64,000 nt of DNA, from positions 132,501 through 196,500 of the forward strand of contig NZ_JNIQ01000001.1 of the NCBI RefSeq assembly GCF_000702585.1, in the 5' to 3' direction. Made by a program: the position numbers and the translations under genes. Numbering within the stretch: the stretch's first letter is position 1; the number at the start of each line of letters is the position of its first letter. Shown here piece after piece: positions 9,401-17,120 of the stretch. The DNA is from Exiguobacterium aurantiacum DSM 6208. GTDB lineage: Bacteria > Bacillota > Bacilli > Exiguobacteriales > Exiguobacteriaceae. Below the pieces are notes generated by a model. The model did no database searches. It saw nothing but the letters and a program-made list of their open reading frames with translations, and was not told the DNA's origin.

Positions 9401-9468
9401 TAATCGAACTCGGCCGCTTGCCCGATGATGATCGGACCGGAACCGATAACGAGCACTTTCTTATGCAT
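6445..9468 (-). CDS. carB: Carbamoyl-phosphate synthase, large subunit (arginine operon copy)
   Basis: At 1007 residues it is slightly shorter than the pyrimidine-type subunit of about 1070 and near the arginine-specific CarB of Bacillus. It has two ATP-grasp halves: [20 protein letters not shown] at the N-terminus and the duplicate [19 protein letters not shown] near residue 550. [20 protein letters not shown] and [19 protein letters not shown] mark each ATP-grasp core. The C-terminal MGS-like allosteric region is short. The enzyme makes carbamoyl phosphate from bicarbonate, ammonia and ATP. The start overlaps the end of carA by 8 bp. Confidence 0.95.
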   Translation of the reverse strand: [1007 protein letters not shown]

Positions 9469-10510
9469 ATACGTTCACCCCTTGTTGAATCATTTCGTCG
9501 AATTGATCGAATAACGCCTGCGCCTCTTTCGGTCCCGGGCTCGCTTCCGGATGGAACTGTGCCGTCAAAATCGGGGCCGTCGGATGTGTCGTGCCTTCAA
9601 CGGACAAGTCGTTCACGTTCTCAAACAACAGCTCGAGCGGTGTCCGTTCGAGACTGTCGCGCGTCACGACGTACCCATGGTTTTGCGATGTCATCCACAC
9701 CTCGCCCGTCTGGACGTTTCGTACCGGGTGGTTTGAACCACGGTGCCCGTACGTCTGCTTCTCGATCGACGCCCCGAACGACAGTGCGATGAGTTGATGT
9801 CCCATACAAATACCAAGCGTCGGATAACGAAGCGCTACCTCGCGGACCGTCTCAATCCGGTCCACCAAATCACGCGGATCGCCTGGTCCGTTCGAGACGA
9901 GCACCCCGTCCGGCTTCAAACGATGAATCGCTTCCGCCGGCGTATCATATGGTAGCGTCGTGACGGCATAGCCGCGTTCGAGCATCGCCTCGACCATCGA
10001 CGACTTCACCCCGAAGTCGAGACAGACGATGTGTCCTTTTTGATTCGTCCCGAGTCGGACCGGCTTCACGGTCGTGACCGTCTCCGTGATCTGTAAGAAG
10101 TCGCCTTCGACGCGCCCGTTCAAATTCGTGGCCATGAGCCCCCACTGATCACCTTCCTGACGGAGCGTATGGACGAGCGTGCGCGTATCAATTCCAGACA
10201 AGACGGGAATTCCCGCTTGTTCCAACCAGTCTTTCAACTCAGTCGACTGTCCGTTTCCTGCGAGCGTCTGCACGATCACCCCAGCGACTTGGATGTCCGT
10301 ACTTTCAGACGCGCCTGCCTCGAGACCGTACTGTCCGATGAGCGGATATGTGAAGACGATGACTTGCCCGGCGTACGATGGATCGGTCAGTACTTCTTGA
10401 TAACCGCTCATGCCGGTGAAGAAGACGACTTCCCCTTTACCGAGCCGTGCGCTCGTCTCCCATGTCCCGTGAAACGTCATCCCGTTTTGTAACGTCAATG
10501 TCCCGTTCAT
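9461..10510 (-). CDS. carA: Carbamoyl-phosphate synthase, small (glutaminase) subunit
   Basis: A 349-residue class I glutamine amidotransferase subunit that hydrolyses glutamine and feeds ammonia to CarB. The nucleophilic cysteine is in LGICMGHQLIALS near residue 238, and the catalytic histidine and glutamate are in AQFHPEASPGP near 320. The N-terminal GEVVFFTGMSGYQEVLTDPS is typical of CarA. It overlaps argD by 4 bp and carB by 8 bp, so it is tightly coupled within the arginine operon. Confidence 0.96.
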   Translation of the reverse strand: MNGTLTLQNGMTFHGTWETSARLGKGEVVFFTGMSGYQEVLTDPSYAGQVIVFTYPLIGQYGLEAGASESTDIQVAGVIVQTLAGNGQSTELKDWLEQAGIPVLSGIDTRTLVHTLRQEGDQWGLMATNLNGRVEGDFLQITETVTTVKPVRLGTNQKGHIVCLDFGVKSSMVEAMLERGYAVTTLPYDTPAEAIHRLKPDGVLVSNGPGDPRDLVDRIETVREVALRYPTLGICMGHQLIALSFGASIEKQTYGHRGSNHPVRNVQTGEVWMTSQNHGYVVTRDSLERTPLELLFENVNDLSVEGTTHPTAPILTAQFHPEASPGPKEAQALFDQFDEMIQQGVNVYA

Positions 10511-11652
10511 TGCACCAGCTCCTTTGTGACGACGTGCTCGATGATGGCGAGCGCCTCATCGATCTCTTGTTGACTGACAAGTAATGACGGCAAGAACCGA
10601 ATCACGTCCGGTCCGGCCGCGACGACGAGGAGCCCAGCCTCTCGTAGTTGATCGATCATACCGGCCACCGGATTCGTTGCGACGAGACCGAGCATGAGAC
10701 CGAGTCCGCGCACACCAATGAACGTGTCCCCATCGACGAAACGCTCAAGGCCCGACTTGAAGTACGCACTCATCTTTTGAACATGTTCCAGCGCCGCGTC
10801 GTCAAACAACACATCGAGCGTCGCCTCGGTCGCGGCCATGGCGAGCGGGTTGCCGCCAAACGTCGACCCGTGGCTCCCGGCTTGAAAAATCGCTTCCGCG
10901 CCCGGTGCCGTCAAGAGCGCGCCGACCGGGAAGCCGCTCCCGAGCCCTTTCGCGAGCGTCACGACGTCCGGCTTGAGCGGAGTCTGTTCGAACGCGTATC
11001 GGGTGCCGGTTCGGGCGATCCCGGTCTGCACCTCATCGATCACCACTTTGACCCCATGTTCATCCGCTTTCGCTTGCAACGCTGCGAACCACGCGACGTC
11101 ACCGACGACGACGCCACCTTCTCCTTGGACGACTTCAAGCCAGACAGCCGCCGTTTCGTCATCGATGAAATCGAGTGCCGCGATGTCGTTGAACGGTGCG
11201 TGGACGAAATCCGACACCATCGGCCCAAAACCGGTCTTCACTTTGTCTTGCCCGGTCGCCCCGAGCATCGCGAACGTCCGACCGTGAAACGATTTCGTGA
11301 ACGAGACGATTTTCGTCTTGCCCGTCCATTTCCGAATCAGCTTGAACGCCGCCTCGTTCGCCTCTGTCCCGCTGTTACAGAAGAAGGCGTGCGTCAAATG
11401 CGTCCCGGCGACGAGTTTCTCCGCCACACGTTCCTGCCCGCTAATCGCATATAGATTGGACGTATGCCAAACGCTTCCAAGTTGTGCCTCAATCTTTTCA
11501 AGCACGGCAGGATGGCGATGCCCGGTGTTACAGACAGCGATGCCCATGACGAAATCGAGGTACTGTTTCCCCGTCGTGTCCGTCACGTACGATCCGTCTG
11601 CCTGTTTAATCTCAATGGCTCGCTGTCCATATGTGGGAAGTAGTGCGCTCAT
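10507..11652 (-). CDS. argD: Acetylornithine aminotransferase
   Basis: A 381-residue class III PLP aminotransferase that converts N-acetylglutamate semialdehyde to N-acetylornithine. The PLP lysine lies in VVTLAKGLGSGFPVGALL near residue 240, and the aspartate in VVIDEVQTGIARTG near 212. The start gives MSALLPTYGQRAIEI, normal for the family. It begins 41 bp inside the end of argB and ends with a 4-bp overlap with carA. Confidence 0.96.
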   Translation of the reverse strand: MSALLPTYGQRAIEIKQADGSYVTDTTGKQYLDFVMGIAVCNTGHRHPAVLEKIEAQLGSVWHTSNLYAISGQERVAEKLVAGTHLTHAFFCNSGTEANEAAFKLIRKWTGKTKIVSFTKSFHGRTFAMLGATGQDKVKTGFGPMVSDFVHAPFNDIAALDFIDDETAAVWLEVVQGEGGVVVGDVAWFAALQAKADEHGVKVVIDEVQTGIARTGTRYAFEQTPLKPDVVTLAKGLGSGFPVGALLTAPGAEAIFQAGSHGSTFGGNPLAMAATEATLDVLFDDAALEHVQKMSAYFKSGLERFVDGDTFIGVRGLGLMLGLVATNPVAGMIDQLREAGLLVVAAGPDVIRFLPSLLVSQQEIDEALAIIEHVVTKELVQ

Positions 11653-12391
11653 AATGTCCCTCCTTTATTTGTGTTCCCGTTGCTGCCGGGTCGTTGCCGT
11701 CCCGAATGATGGCGAGCGCCACTCCCCCGTCTAGCGCGGATCGGAGCGCCTCTGTCTTTGGAATCATGCCCCCATATATTTCTCCCGATTCGATTGCCCG
11801 CCGCATCGCATCGACGGTCAACGTCTCACGGAACGTACCCTCGATCCGGATACCAGGCACGTCGGTGATCATCTCGAAATGATCGGCTTGAAGGGCGCAG
11901 GCGACGGCGACGGCGCAATCGTCCCCGTTACAGTTGAGGGCTCCGTTTATTCCGGAGAGAATCGACGTCACGACCGGTACGTATCGGTTTTTGACAAGCA
12001 ACTCAATCAATGACACATCGACGGTTTCCACTTCACCGACGGCCCCGAGCTCTGTCATTTCACGTCCGATGAGCATCTGTCCGTCGACACCCGACAATCC
12101 GACCGCGTTCACGTCAGACTGGCCGAGCGCCATCACGATTTCCGTTTGCATCTCCCCCGCGAGTACACGCGTCGCCCCGATCAATACGTCTGCGGTCGTC
12201 ACACGGCGCCCGTTTTGAAAGGCGGGTTTGATCTGTTGTGCTTCACAGTACGCCGACAACCTCGGTCCCCCACCGTGAAGTAGAATCAATTCATTTCCGG
12301 CTTCGACCCATTCCTTCCATTCGACAAAGTAATCCGGATGGAGCGTGTCCCAGACGCTCCCGCCGAGTTTGACGACTTTGCGCACACTCAT
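11612..12391 (-). CDS. argB: Acetylglutamate kinase
   Basis: A 259-residue amino-acid kinase that phosphorylates N-acetylglutamate, usually the feedback-sensitive step. KLGGSVWDTL at the N-terminus binds ATP, LLHGGGPRLSAYC near residue 38 binds substrate, and GGMIPKTEALRSALDGGV near 207 closes the active site. Most short homologues end at about the GT(K)II strand. Here the protein continues for about 13 residues (KEGHYERTTSHIW region) across the argD start, giving a 41-bp overlap. Confidence 0.95.
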   Translation of the reverse strand: MSVRKVVKLGGSVWDTLHPDYFVEWKEWVEAGNELILLHGGGPRLSAYCEAQQIKPAFQNGRRVTTADVLIGATRVLAGEMQTEIVMALGQSDVNAVGLSGVDGQMLIGREMTELGAVGEVETVDVSLIELLVKNRYVPVVTSILSGINGALNCNGDDCAVAVACALQADHFEMITDVPGIRIEGTFRETLTVDAMRRAIESGEIYGGMIPKTEALRSALDGGVALAIIRDGNDPAATGTQIKEGHYERTTSHIWTASH

Positions 12392-13605
12392 GTCCGGTAA
12401 CTCGCATTGATTTTGACGTAGTCATACGTGAGGTCGCAGCCATAGGCGCTGCCCGTTCCCGTTCCGTCGTTCAAATCGATCCGGATCGAGACGACGTCTT
12501 GCCCCATCTCTGCCGAGGCGAGCGCCTCATCGAACCAGACGGGCACACTTTTCGATAAGACGAGCTGAGAGCCGATGTGAATGTCGACCTGCCCGACGTC
12601 AATCGGTTCTTTCGTCGCCCCGACGGCCGCGATGATGCGTCCCCAGTTCGCATCCTTGCCATAGACCGCCGTCTTCACAAGCGAGGAACCGACGACTTGT
12701 TTCGCGATGATGCGGGCCGCCTCGTCCGTCTTCGCGCCGACGACGGCGACTTCGATCAATGTCGTCGCGCCTTCCCCGTCTCGGGCGATTTGTTTGGCAA
12801 GGTCGGTGCAAACGCCCGTCAACGCTTTCGTGAATTGCTCGTACGCGTCTGTCCCTGCCTTGATTTCTTCCGTGTCGGAAGCCCCGCTCGCTAATACGAG
12901 CACCATGTCATTCGTCGAACTGTCCCCATCGACGGTGATGTTGTTGAACGACGCGTCGACGCTTTGTTTGAGCGCGACTTGTAACAGTTCCGGGGCGATG
13001 ACCGCATCGGTCGTCACGAACCCGAGCATCGTCGCCATGTTCGGATGAATCATACCTGAGCCTTTGGCGACCCCGGCGACCGTCACGGACGTCTCCCCGT
13101 CTGCGTAACGGATCCCGGTCGTCTTCACCCCGGTGTCGGTCGTCAAGATTGCTTCGGCGAACGCCTCGGCGTGTGCCGCATCCGCGACGGGCGTCAACAA
13201 ATCGATTCCTACCATGAGCGTCTCCATCGGCAACAGTTGACCGATGACCCCTGTCGAGGCGATCGCGACTTCGTCATCGTCAATCCCTAAGTGCGCCGCC
13301 GCCTTAGCCCGCATGGCGTAAGCGTCAGCCAATCCTTGGTCACCCGTACAAGCGTTGGCGTTGCCACTGTTGACGAGAACGGCGCGAATTTTTCCGTTCG
13401 ATGCCTGTAGCGTCCGTTTCGTCACTTGAATCGGTGCCGCTTGAAATTGGTTGGTCGTGTAGACGGCCGCCGCGCTCGCCGGCTGTTCACAGACGAGAAG
13501 CGCCAAATCTTTGCGCTTCCGCTTCAAGCCGGCATGAACGCCCGTCGCGTGAAAGCCTTTTGGTGACACGATGCTCACCGGTGGACTCATCGTTAAATCT
13601 GTCAT
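12388..13605 (-). CDS. argJ: Bifunctional ornithine acetyltransferase / N-acetylglutamate synthase
   Basis: A 405-residue self-cleaving Ntn-type enzyme that recycles acetyl groups from acetylornithine to glutamate. The autocatalytic cleavage site is the threonine in GMIHPNMATMLGFVTTD near residue 195; the first threonine of the beta chain is in that block. DGDSSTNDMVLVLASG near 235 is the second hallmark. Presence of argJ means the pathway is the cyclic version and argE is not needed. It overlaps argB by 4 bp. Confidence 0.96.
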   Translation of the reverse strand: MTDLTMSPPVSIVSPKGFHATGVHAGLKRKRKDLALLVCEQPASAAAVYTTNQFQAAPIQVTKRTLQASNGKIRAVLVNSGNANACTGDQGLADAYAMRAKAAAHLGIDDDEVAIASTGVIGQLLPMETLMVGIDLLTPVADAAHAEAFAEAILTTDTGVKTTGIRYADGETSVTVAGVAKGSGMIHPNMATMLGFVTTDAVIAPELLQVALKQSVDASFNNITVDGDSSTNDMVLVLASGASDTEEIKAGTDAYEQFTKALTGVCTDLAKQIARDGEGATTLIEVAVVGAKTDEAARIIAKQVVGSSLVKTAVYGKDANWGRIIAAVGATKEPIDVGQVDIHIGSQLVLSKSVPVWFDEALASAEMGQDVVSIRIDLNDGTGTGSAYGCDLTYDYVKINASYRT

Positions 13606-13615
13606 GTCATCCCTC

Positions 13616-14641
13616 CTATATGTATTGTGGTTGGGCGCTTAGCCCGAGCGTCTCAGCGAAACTGAACCGGGCGTTGACGTTTTGAATCGCCTGTCCGGCC
13701 GCCCCTTTTTGCATGTTGTCGATGACCGAGACGATGGTGAGCCGTCTGGTCCGTTCGTCTTTATACACCCAGAGATCGCAATAGTTCGACCCGACGGCCG
13801 TCCGAATCTCTGGCTCCCCTTGTTGCACCCGGATAAACCGTTCTTGTCCGTACGCCCGGCTCAGTACCTCAATCCATTCCACTTCGGTCTGATCGATCGT
13901 CGGGACGACGTGCATCGTCGCCATGATGCCACGGTTGATCGGCAGTAGATGCGTCGACAGTGACACGGTCGCCTCGACCCCCGTCACTTGCTGAATCGTC
14001 TGCTCGATCTCAGGGATGTGTTGATGTGTGTGTATTTTATACAGCTGTACGTTCTCGTTCGAGCGGGCGTGGTGTGTTTTCGTGCTGAGCGCTTTCCCCG
14101 CACCCGTGATGCCAGAACATGCCGAGACGATGATCTCGTCAGGCTCAATCAAACCGCCTTTCAGAAACGGCAGGAGACCGAGCGAGACGGCCGTCGCGTA
14201 GCAACCGGGATTCGAGATCCAACTCGCGGTCTTCACGGATTCACGATTCCATTCCGTCAAGCCGTAAACAGCCTTCGCTTGTGTACTCGCGTTGACGGGT
14301 ACTTTGCCGTACCACGCTGTATACGCTTCGCTCGCAAGTCGCAAGTCACCGCTCAAGTCGACGACGACACCTTCGAACGCGTCCAGTTGCTCAATGTATT
14401 GAGACGACACCCCGCTCGGTGTCGCGAGAAACAAGACGTCAAGCTGGTTCAAGTTTTCCGGATTGAACGGTTCGAGCGTCAACGCGCCCGTCTCCATCCA
14501 CGGATACAAATCAGACAGTTGCTCCCCTGCACTCGAATCGCTCATCACGCACGTCACTTGTAAGCGCGGATGCGCCGAAATCAGTTTTAATAGTTCCATG
14601 CCGGCGTATCCCGTCACACCGACGATTCCACACGTGATCAT
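13616..14641 (-). CDS. argC: N-acetyl-gamma-glutamyl-phosphate reductase
   Basis: A 341-residue NADP-dependent reductase. GVTGYAGMELLKLISAHP near residue 8 is the nucleotide-binding site and the catalytic cysteine is in SNPGCYATAVSLGLLP near 145. It is the first gene of the seven-gene arginine operon, with AGGAGG 8 bases upstream of the ATG at 14641. It follows a promoter overlapped by ARG-box-like palindromes, so repression by ArgR/AhrC with arginine is likely. Confidence 0.96.
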   Translation of the reverse strand: MITCGIVGVTGYAGMELLKLISAHPRLQVTCVMSDSSAGEQLSDLYPWMETGALTLEPFNPENLNQLDVLFLATPSGVSSQYIEQLDAFEGVVVDLSGDLRLASEAYTAWYGKVPVNASTQAKAVYGLTEWNRESVKTASWISNPGCYATAVSLGLLPFLKGGLIEPDEIIVSACSGITGAGKALSTKTHHARSNENVQLYKIHTHQHIPEIEQTIQQVTGVEATVSLSTHLLPINRGIMATMHVVPTIDQTEVEWIEVLSRAYGQERFIRVQQGEPEIRTAVGSNYCDLWVYKDERTRRLTIVSVIDNMQKGAAGQAIQNVNARFSFAETLGLSAQPQYI

Positions 14642-14670
14642 CTGTCGTACCTCCTCAAAAGAATAATCCG

Positions 14671-14730
14671 ATTAAACCATACGTATATTTATACTGTCAA
14701 TTGTATTTTTATACAAAGTGTATAAAACGA
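14671..14730 (-). promoter_or_regulatory. argC promoter with ARG-box-like operators
   Basis: On the minus strand TTGACA (14700-14695), an 18-base spacer and TTTAAT (14676-14671) form a good promoter. Three TATAC-rich imperfect palindromes cluster here: 14681-14696 inside the spacer, 14701-14716 just upstream (TTGTATTTTTATACAA) and a half site at 14718-14732. They resemble the Bacillus ARG box TGAATAAAAATTCA. Confidence 0.75.
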
Positions 14731-14825
14731 TGTCGCATCATCTGAATCAGCCGAATGACGAATAGTTTTTTCACGATAGGGGAATGAGAGGACTATGCGA
14801 AACATAATAGAGGAGGAATTTATTG

Positions 14826-15278
14826 ATGAAACGTTTGAAATGGGCACTACCGATCACAGCATCACTCTTTTTGATTACAGGGTGCGGATCGTCTGACGAA
14901 GGCACGAACCAGCCGAGTGACGCACCAGTCGAGGATGAGGCGAACACGGAGAACAATTCGATGTATACGTTCAATAAGTTTGAACTTGAAGTCGACTACA
15001 CGGACGTCGACGACGCCATCAAAGTCGATTACGAGGCAGAGAACAACTCGACCGAGGCCTCTTACGAACGGAAAGAAGATGACCAGAACCTGCGCGGGGA
15101 CGAAGCGATGCAAGAACTTGATCCGGTCTTCGGTCAGTTGAACTTCGATCAGGACACACCAGACGAGGAAGTGTTGAATCAAATCAAGGCAGCCTTCAAC
15201 ATCGCGGACGACGCCAAGAAAATCGAGGCAGACGTCACGTTCACGGACGGCACCGAAAAAGAGTATAAGCAAGAATAA
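14826..15278 (+). CDS. YusW-like lipoprotein
   Basis: A 150-residue exported protein. A basic N-terminus and hydrophobic stretch end in the lipobox LITGC (cysteine near residue 20). An acidic low-complexity linker then leads to a C-terminal domain with FELEVDYTDVDDAIKVDYE and VTFTDGTEKEYKQ, matching the YusW-like family, whose function is unknown. AGGAGG lies upstream of the ATG at 14826; a TTG just before it is less likely. The gene stands alone and ends in its own terminator. Confidence 0.8.
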   Translation: MKRLKWALPITASLFLITGCGSSDEGTNQPSDAPVEDEANTENNSMYTFNKFELEVDYTDVDDAIKVDYEAENNSTEASYERKEDDQNLRGDEAMQELDPVFGQLNFDQDTPDEEVLNQIKAAFNIADDAKKIEADVTFTDGTEKEYKQE

Positions 15279-15280
15279 CA

Positions 15281-15315
15281 AATGGCCAAGCGCATGCGCT
15301 TGGCCATTCTCTTTA
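15281..15315 (+). terminator. Terminator after the YusW-like gene
   Basis: A perfect 14-bp inverted repeat (15281-15294 with 15295-15308) is followed by TCTCTTT. Confidence 0.75.
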
Positions 15316-15317
15316 GA

Positions 15318-15635
15318 TTAGATCTGATTTTTGTGCCGGGCCTCTTGGAGCGCGTCCATCAAGTCTTTGACGTCTTCGACGAGGTTTTGGATCGTGTCTT
15401 GGTTCTCTTCGTACAGCGCCTTCAAATCCATGACGCGGTCTTTCAAGTTGCCCTTTGGTGACGCTTGCAGGCCGACCGAGTGGGCTTGTGTTGAGGCATC
15501 TGAAGATTTGAGGCGTGACTTCAACCCTTTCAACTGTCTCACTTGTTGCTCACGTGTCTCGCGATGGAGAAGTGACGCGCTTGCTCCGATGATTGCACCT
15601 GCGGCCATGCCCATCCAGAAATAGTTCTTGTTCAT
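15318..15635 (-). CDS. YtxH-like small membrane-anchored protein
   Basis: A 105-residue protein with one N-terminal transmembrane segment (FWMGMAAGAIIGASASLL, residues 6-23) followed by a charged helical tail with coiled-coil character, LKDRVMDLKALYEENQDTI. This layout and the GAIIGA motif fit the YtxH family, often linked to general stress in Bacillus; function unknown. GGGGAGGA lies upstream of the ATG. It follows the HmoB-like gene on the same strand with about 35 bp between them. I saw no sigma-B promoter directly before it. Confidence 0.7.
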   Translation of the reverse strand: MNKNYFWMGMAAGAIIGASASLLHRETREQQVRQLKGLKSRLKSSDASTQAHSVGLQASPKGNLKDRVMDLKALYEENQDTIQNLVEDVKDLMDALQEARHKNQI

Positions 15636-15670
15636 AAAAAAATCCTCCCCTAACGTGACGTTATCTTTTA

Positions 15671-16162
15671 TTATAGGTTATCCGCTTCCGTGACGACATA
15701 GTGTTTTATAATCGGACCTGCTCCTTTTTGCTCGACGGCATCTTTCAGCCATTCTTGGAACAACACGTAATCGGTCGAGTCGCGGAACTTGTTGCCGGCT
15801 TCAGAAAATTGAATGAGGACAATCCCATGGTTGTCGTCCGGGTCGACGCCGAGACGATAAGCCGTGAAGCCGTCATGTCCGGCCCCGAGTCGTGATTTTT
15901 CGGTCAACAATCGATGAAACAAGAGCGACCGCGCATTCGTATCGACAGGAATGTTCGCATAGACAATATTCCCTTTCGAGGCGAATTGTCCTTCCGCCTC
16001 TTCAATTCGGAACGTCTTCCCACTTTGAAACGGAGATTTGTCCCCTTCCGCGAGCAAAATCGTCTCATTGCCGCTCGCGACGAGGACGTCCGGATTTTCA
16101 CGGAACCGGTCGGCGACACTGCCAGAAGCGAATGTCATGTATAAGTTAGACAAGTTCCTCAC
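15671..16162 (-). CDS. HmoB-like antibiotic-biosynthesis-monooxygenase-fold protein
   Basis: A 163-residue protein resembling B. subtilis HmoB (YhgC), a heme-degrading monooxygenase, in length and order of blocks. ILLAEGDKSPFQSGKTFRI lies near residue 35, then IVYANIPVDTNARSLLFHRL near 67, and GFTAYRLGVDPDDNHGIVLI near 98 as the ABM strand pattern. Heme turnover is not proven, because the key ligand residues cannot be judged by eye. The start is ambiguous: GTG 16162, TTG 16153 and ATG 16138 are all possible. It overlaps the pterin dehydratase gene. Confidence 0.55.
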   Translation of the reverse strand: MRNLSNLYMTFASGSVADRFRENPDVLVASGNETILLAEGDKSPFQSGKTFRIEEAEGQFASKGNIVYANIPVDTNARSLLFHRLLTEKSRLGAGHDGFTAYRLGVDPDDNHGIVLIQFSEAGNKFRDSTDYVLFQEWLKDAVEQKGAGPIIKHYVVTEADNL

Positions 16163-16421
16163 ACCCTTTCGCGAGCATGATATCTTTCTCCGTGATGCCC
16201 CCTTCGTCGTGTGTGGACACGGTGAGGGTGACGTTTCGATACTCGATCAAGATGTTCGGATGATGATTGATCGATTCGGCCAAATCAGCGACGAGATGGA
16301 CGAATTGAATCGCTTCTGGAAACGTCTCTAGACGATACGTCTTCTGTAGCTCACCTTCGACGACTTCCCACCCGTTCAAGCGCGACAATTGTTCCGATAG
16401 TTCGGTAGATGACAACAGCAT
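16146..16421 (-). CDS. Pterin-4a-carbinolamine dehydratase family protein
   Basis: A 91-residue protein with the complete family signature. SRLNGWEVVEGELQKTYRL occurs near residue 13, and INHHPNILIEYRNVTLTVST near 51 carries the paired active-site histidines, followed by HDEGGITEKD with the conserved aspartate. The reference enzyme dehydrates 4a-hydroxytetrahydropterin. In bacteria without aromatic amino-acid hydroxylase it may act in molybdopterin or other pterin chemistry. Its end overlaps the HmoB-like gene by 17 bp, suggesting co-expression. Confidence 0.88.
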   Translation of the reverse strand: MLLSSTELSEQLSRLNGWEVVEGELQKTYRLETFPEAIQFVHLVADLAESINHHPNILIEYRNVTLTVSTHDEGGITEKDIMLAKGCEELV

Positions 16422-16561
16422 CAGCTCATTCCCCTTTCGCTTACAGTTCTACTTACACCTACTACCCGACACCGGCGAAAAATAATCTTTTTCGCTTGAC
16501 GTAAAATGATTTAGAATAAGAAGGATAGCCAACTATTTTGCACTTGAGAGGAGAAATTCCT

Positions 16562-17095
16562 ATGCGCGCATTGATCGTCATTGACTACACGTTCGATTTT
16601 ATCGCAGACACGGGTCGTTTGACTTGCGGGAAACCTGGGCAAGACATAGAAGAACGCATCGTACAATTGATCGAAGAGTTCTCGGCCGAAGATTATGTCG
16701 TCATCGCCAACGATGTGCATGACGCCGGTGATACGTATCATCCGGAAACGACGCTCTTCCCACCCCACAACATCCGAGGTACCGACGGGCGCGACTTGTA
16801 CGGAAACGTCAAGACAGCGGCCGAGCGAGCCGATCATTGGATCGACAAGACACGATATAGCGCCTTCGCCGGTACCGATCTTAACATCCGTCTGCGCGAA
16901 CGCGGCATCAACGAAGTGCATCTCGTCGGTGTGTGCACGGACATTTGTGTGCTCCACACCGCCGTCGACGCGTACAACCTCGGTTACAAGATGGTCGTCC
17001 ACGCGGACGCCGTCCAAAGCTTCAACCCGATCGGCCATGAATGGGCGCTCGAACATTTTGTCACGACGCTCGGAGCGACCGTTACCGGGAAGTGA
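16562..17095 (+). CDS. pncA: Nicotinamidase (cysteine hydrolase)
   Basis: A 177-residue isochorismatase-fold amidase that makes nicotinate from nicotinamide. The triad is visible: aspartate in LIVIDYTFDF (residues 4-13), lysine in WIDKTRYSAF near 97, and cysteine in GVCTDICVLHT near 125. NDVHDAGDTYHPE supplies metal ligands. GAGGAGAAATTCCT precedes the ATG at 16562. A pncB-like gene follows after 25 bp, so both steps of the NAD salvage branch were paired here, but that gene is frameshifted. Confidence 0.92.
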   Translation: MRALIVIDYTFDFIADTGRLTCGKPGQDIEERIVQLIEEFSAEDYVVIANDVHDAGDTYHPETTLFPPHNIRGTDGRDLYGNVKTAAERADHWIDKTRYSAFAGTDLNIRLRERGINEVHLVGVCTDICVLHTAVDAYNLGYKMVVHADAVQSFNPIGHEWALEHFVTTLGATVTGK

Positions 17096-17120
17096 CACGA
17101 AATCAGAAAGGAACTTACTT

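Noticed and set aside
10648-11454. Plus-strand open frame of 268 codons opposite argD
   Set aside because: Antisense shadow of a clearly coding, conserved gene; composition is typical of the opposite strand.
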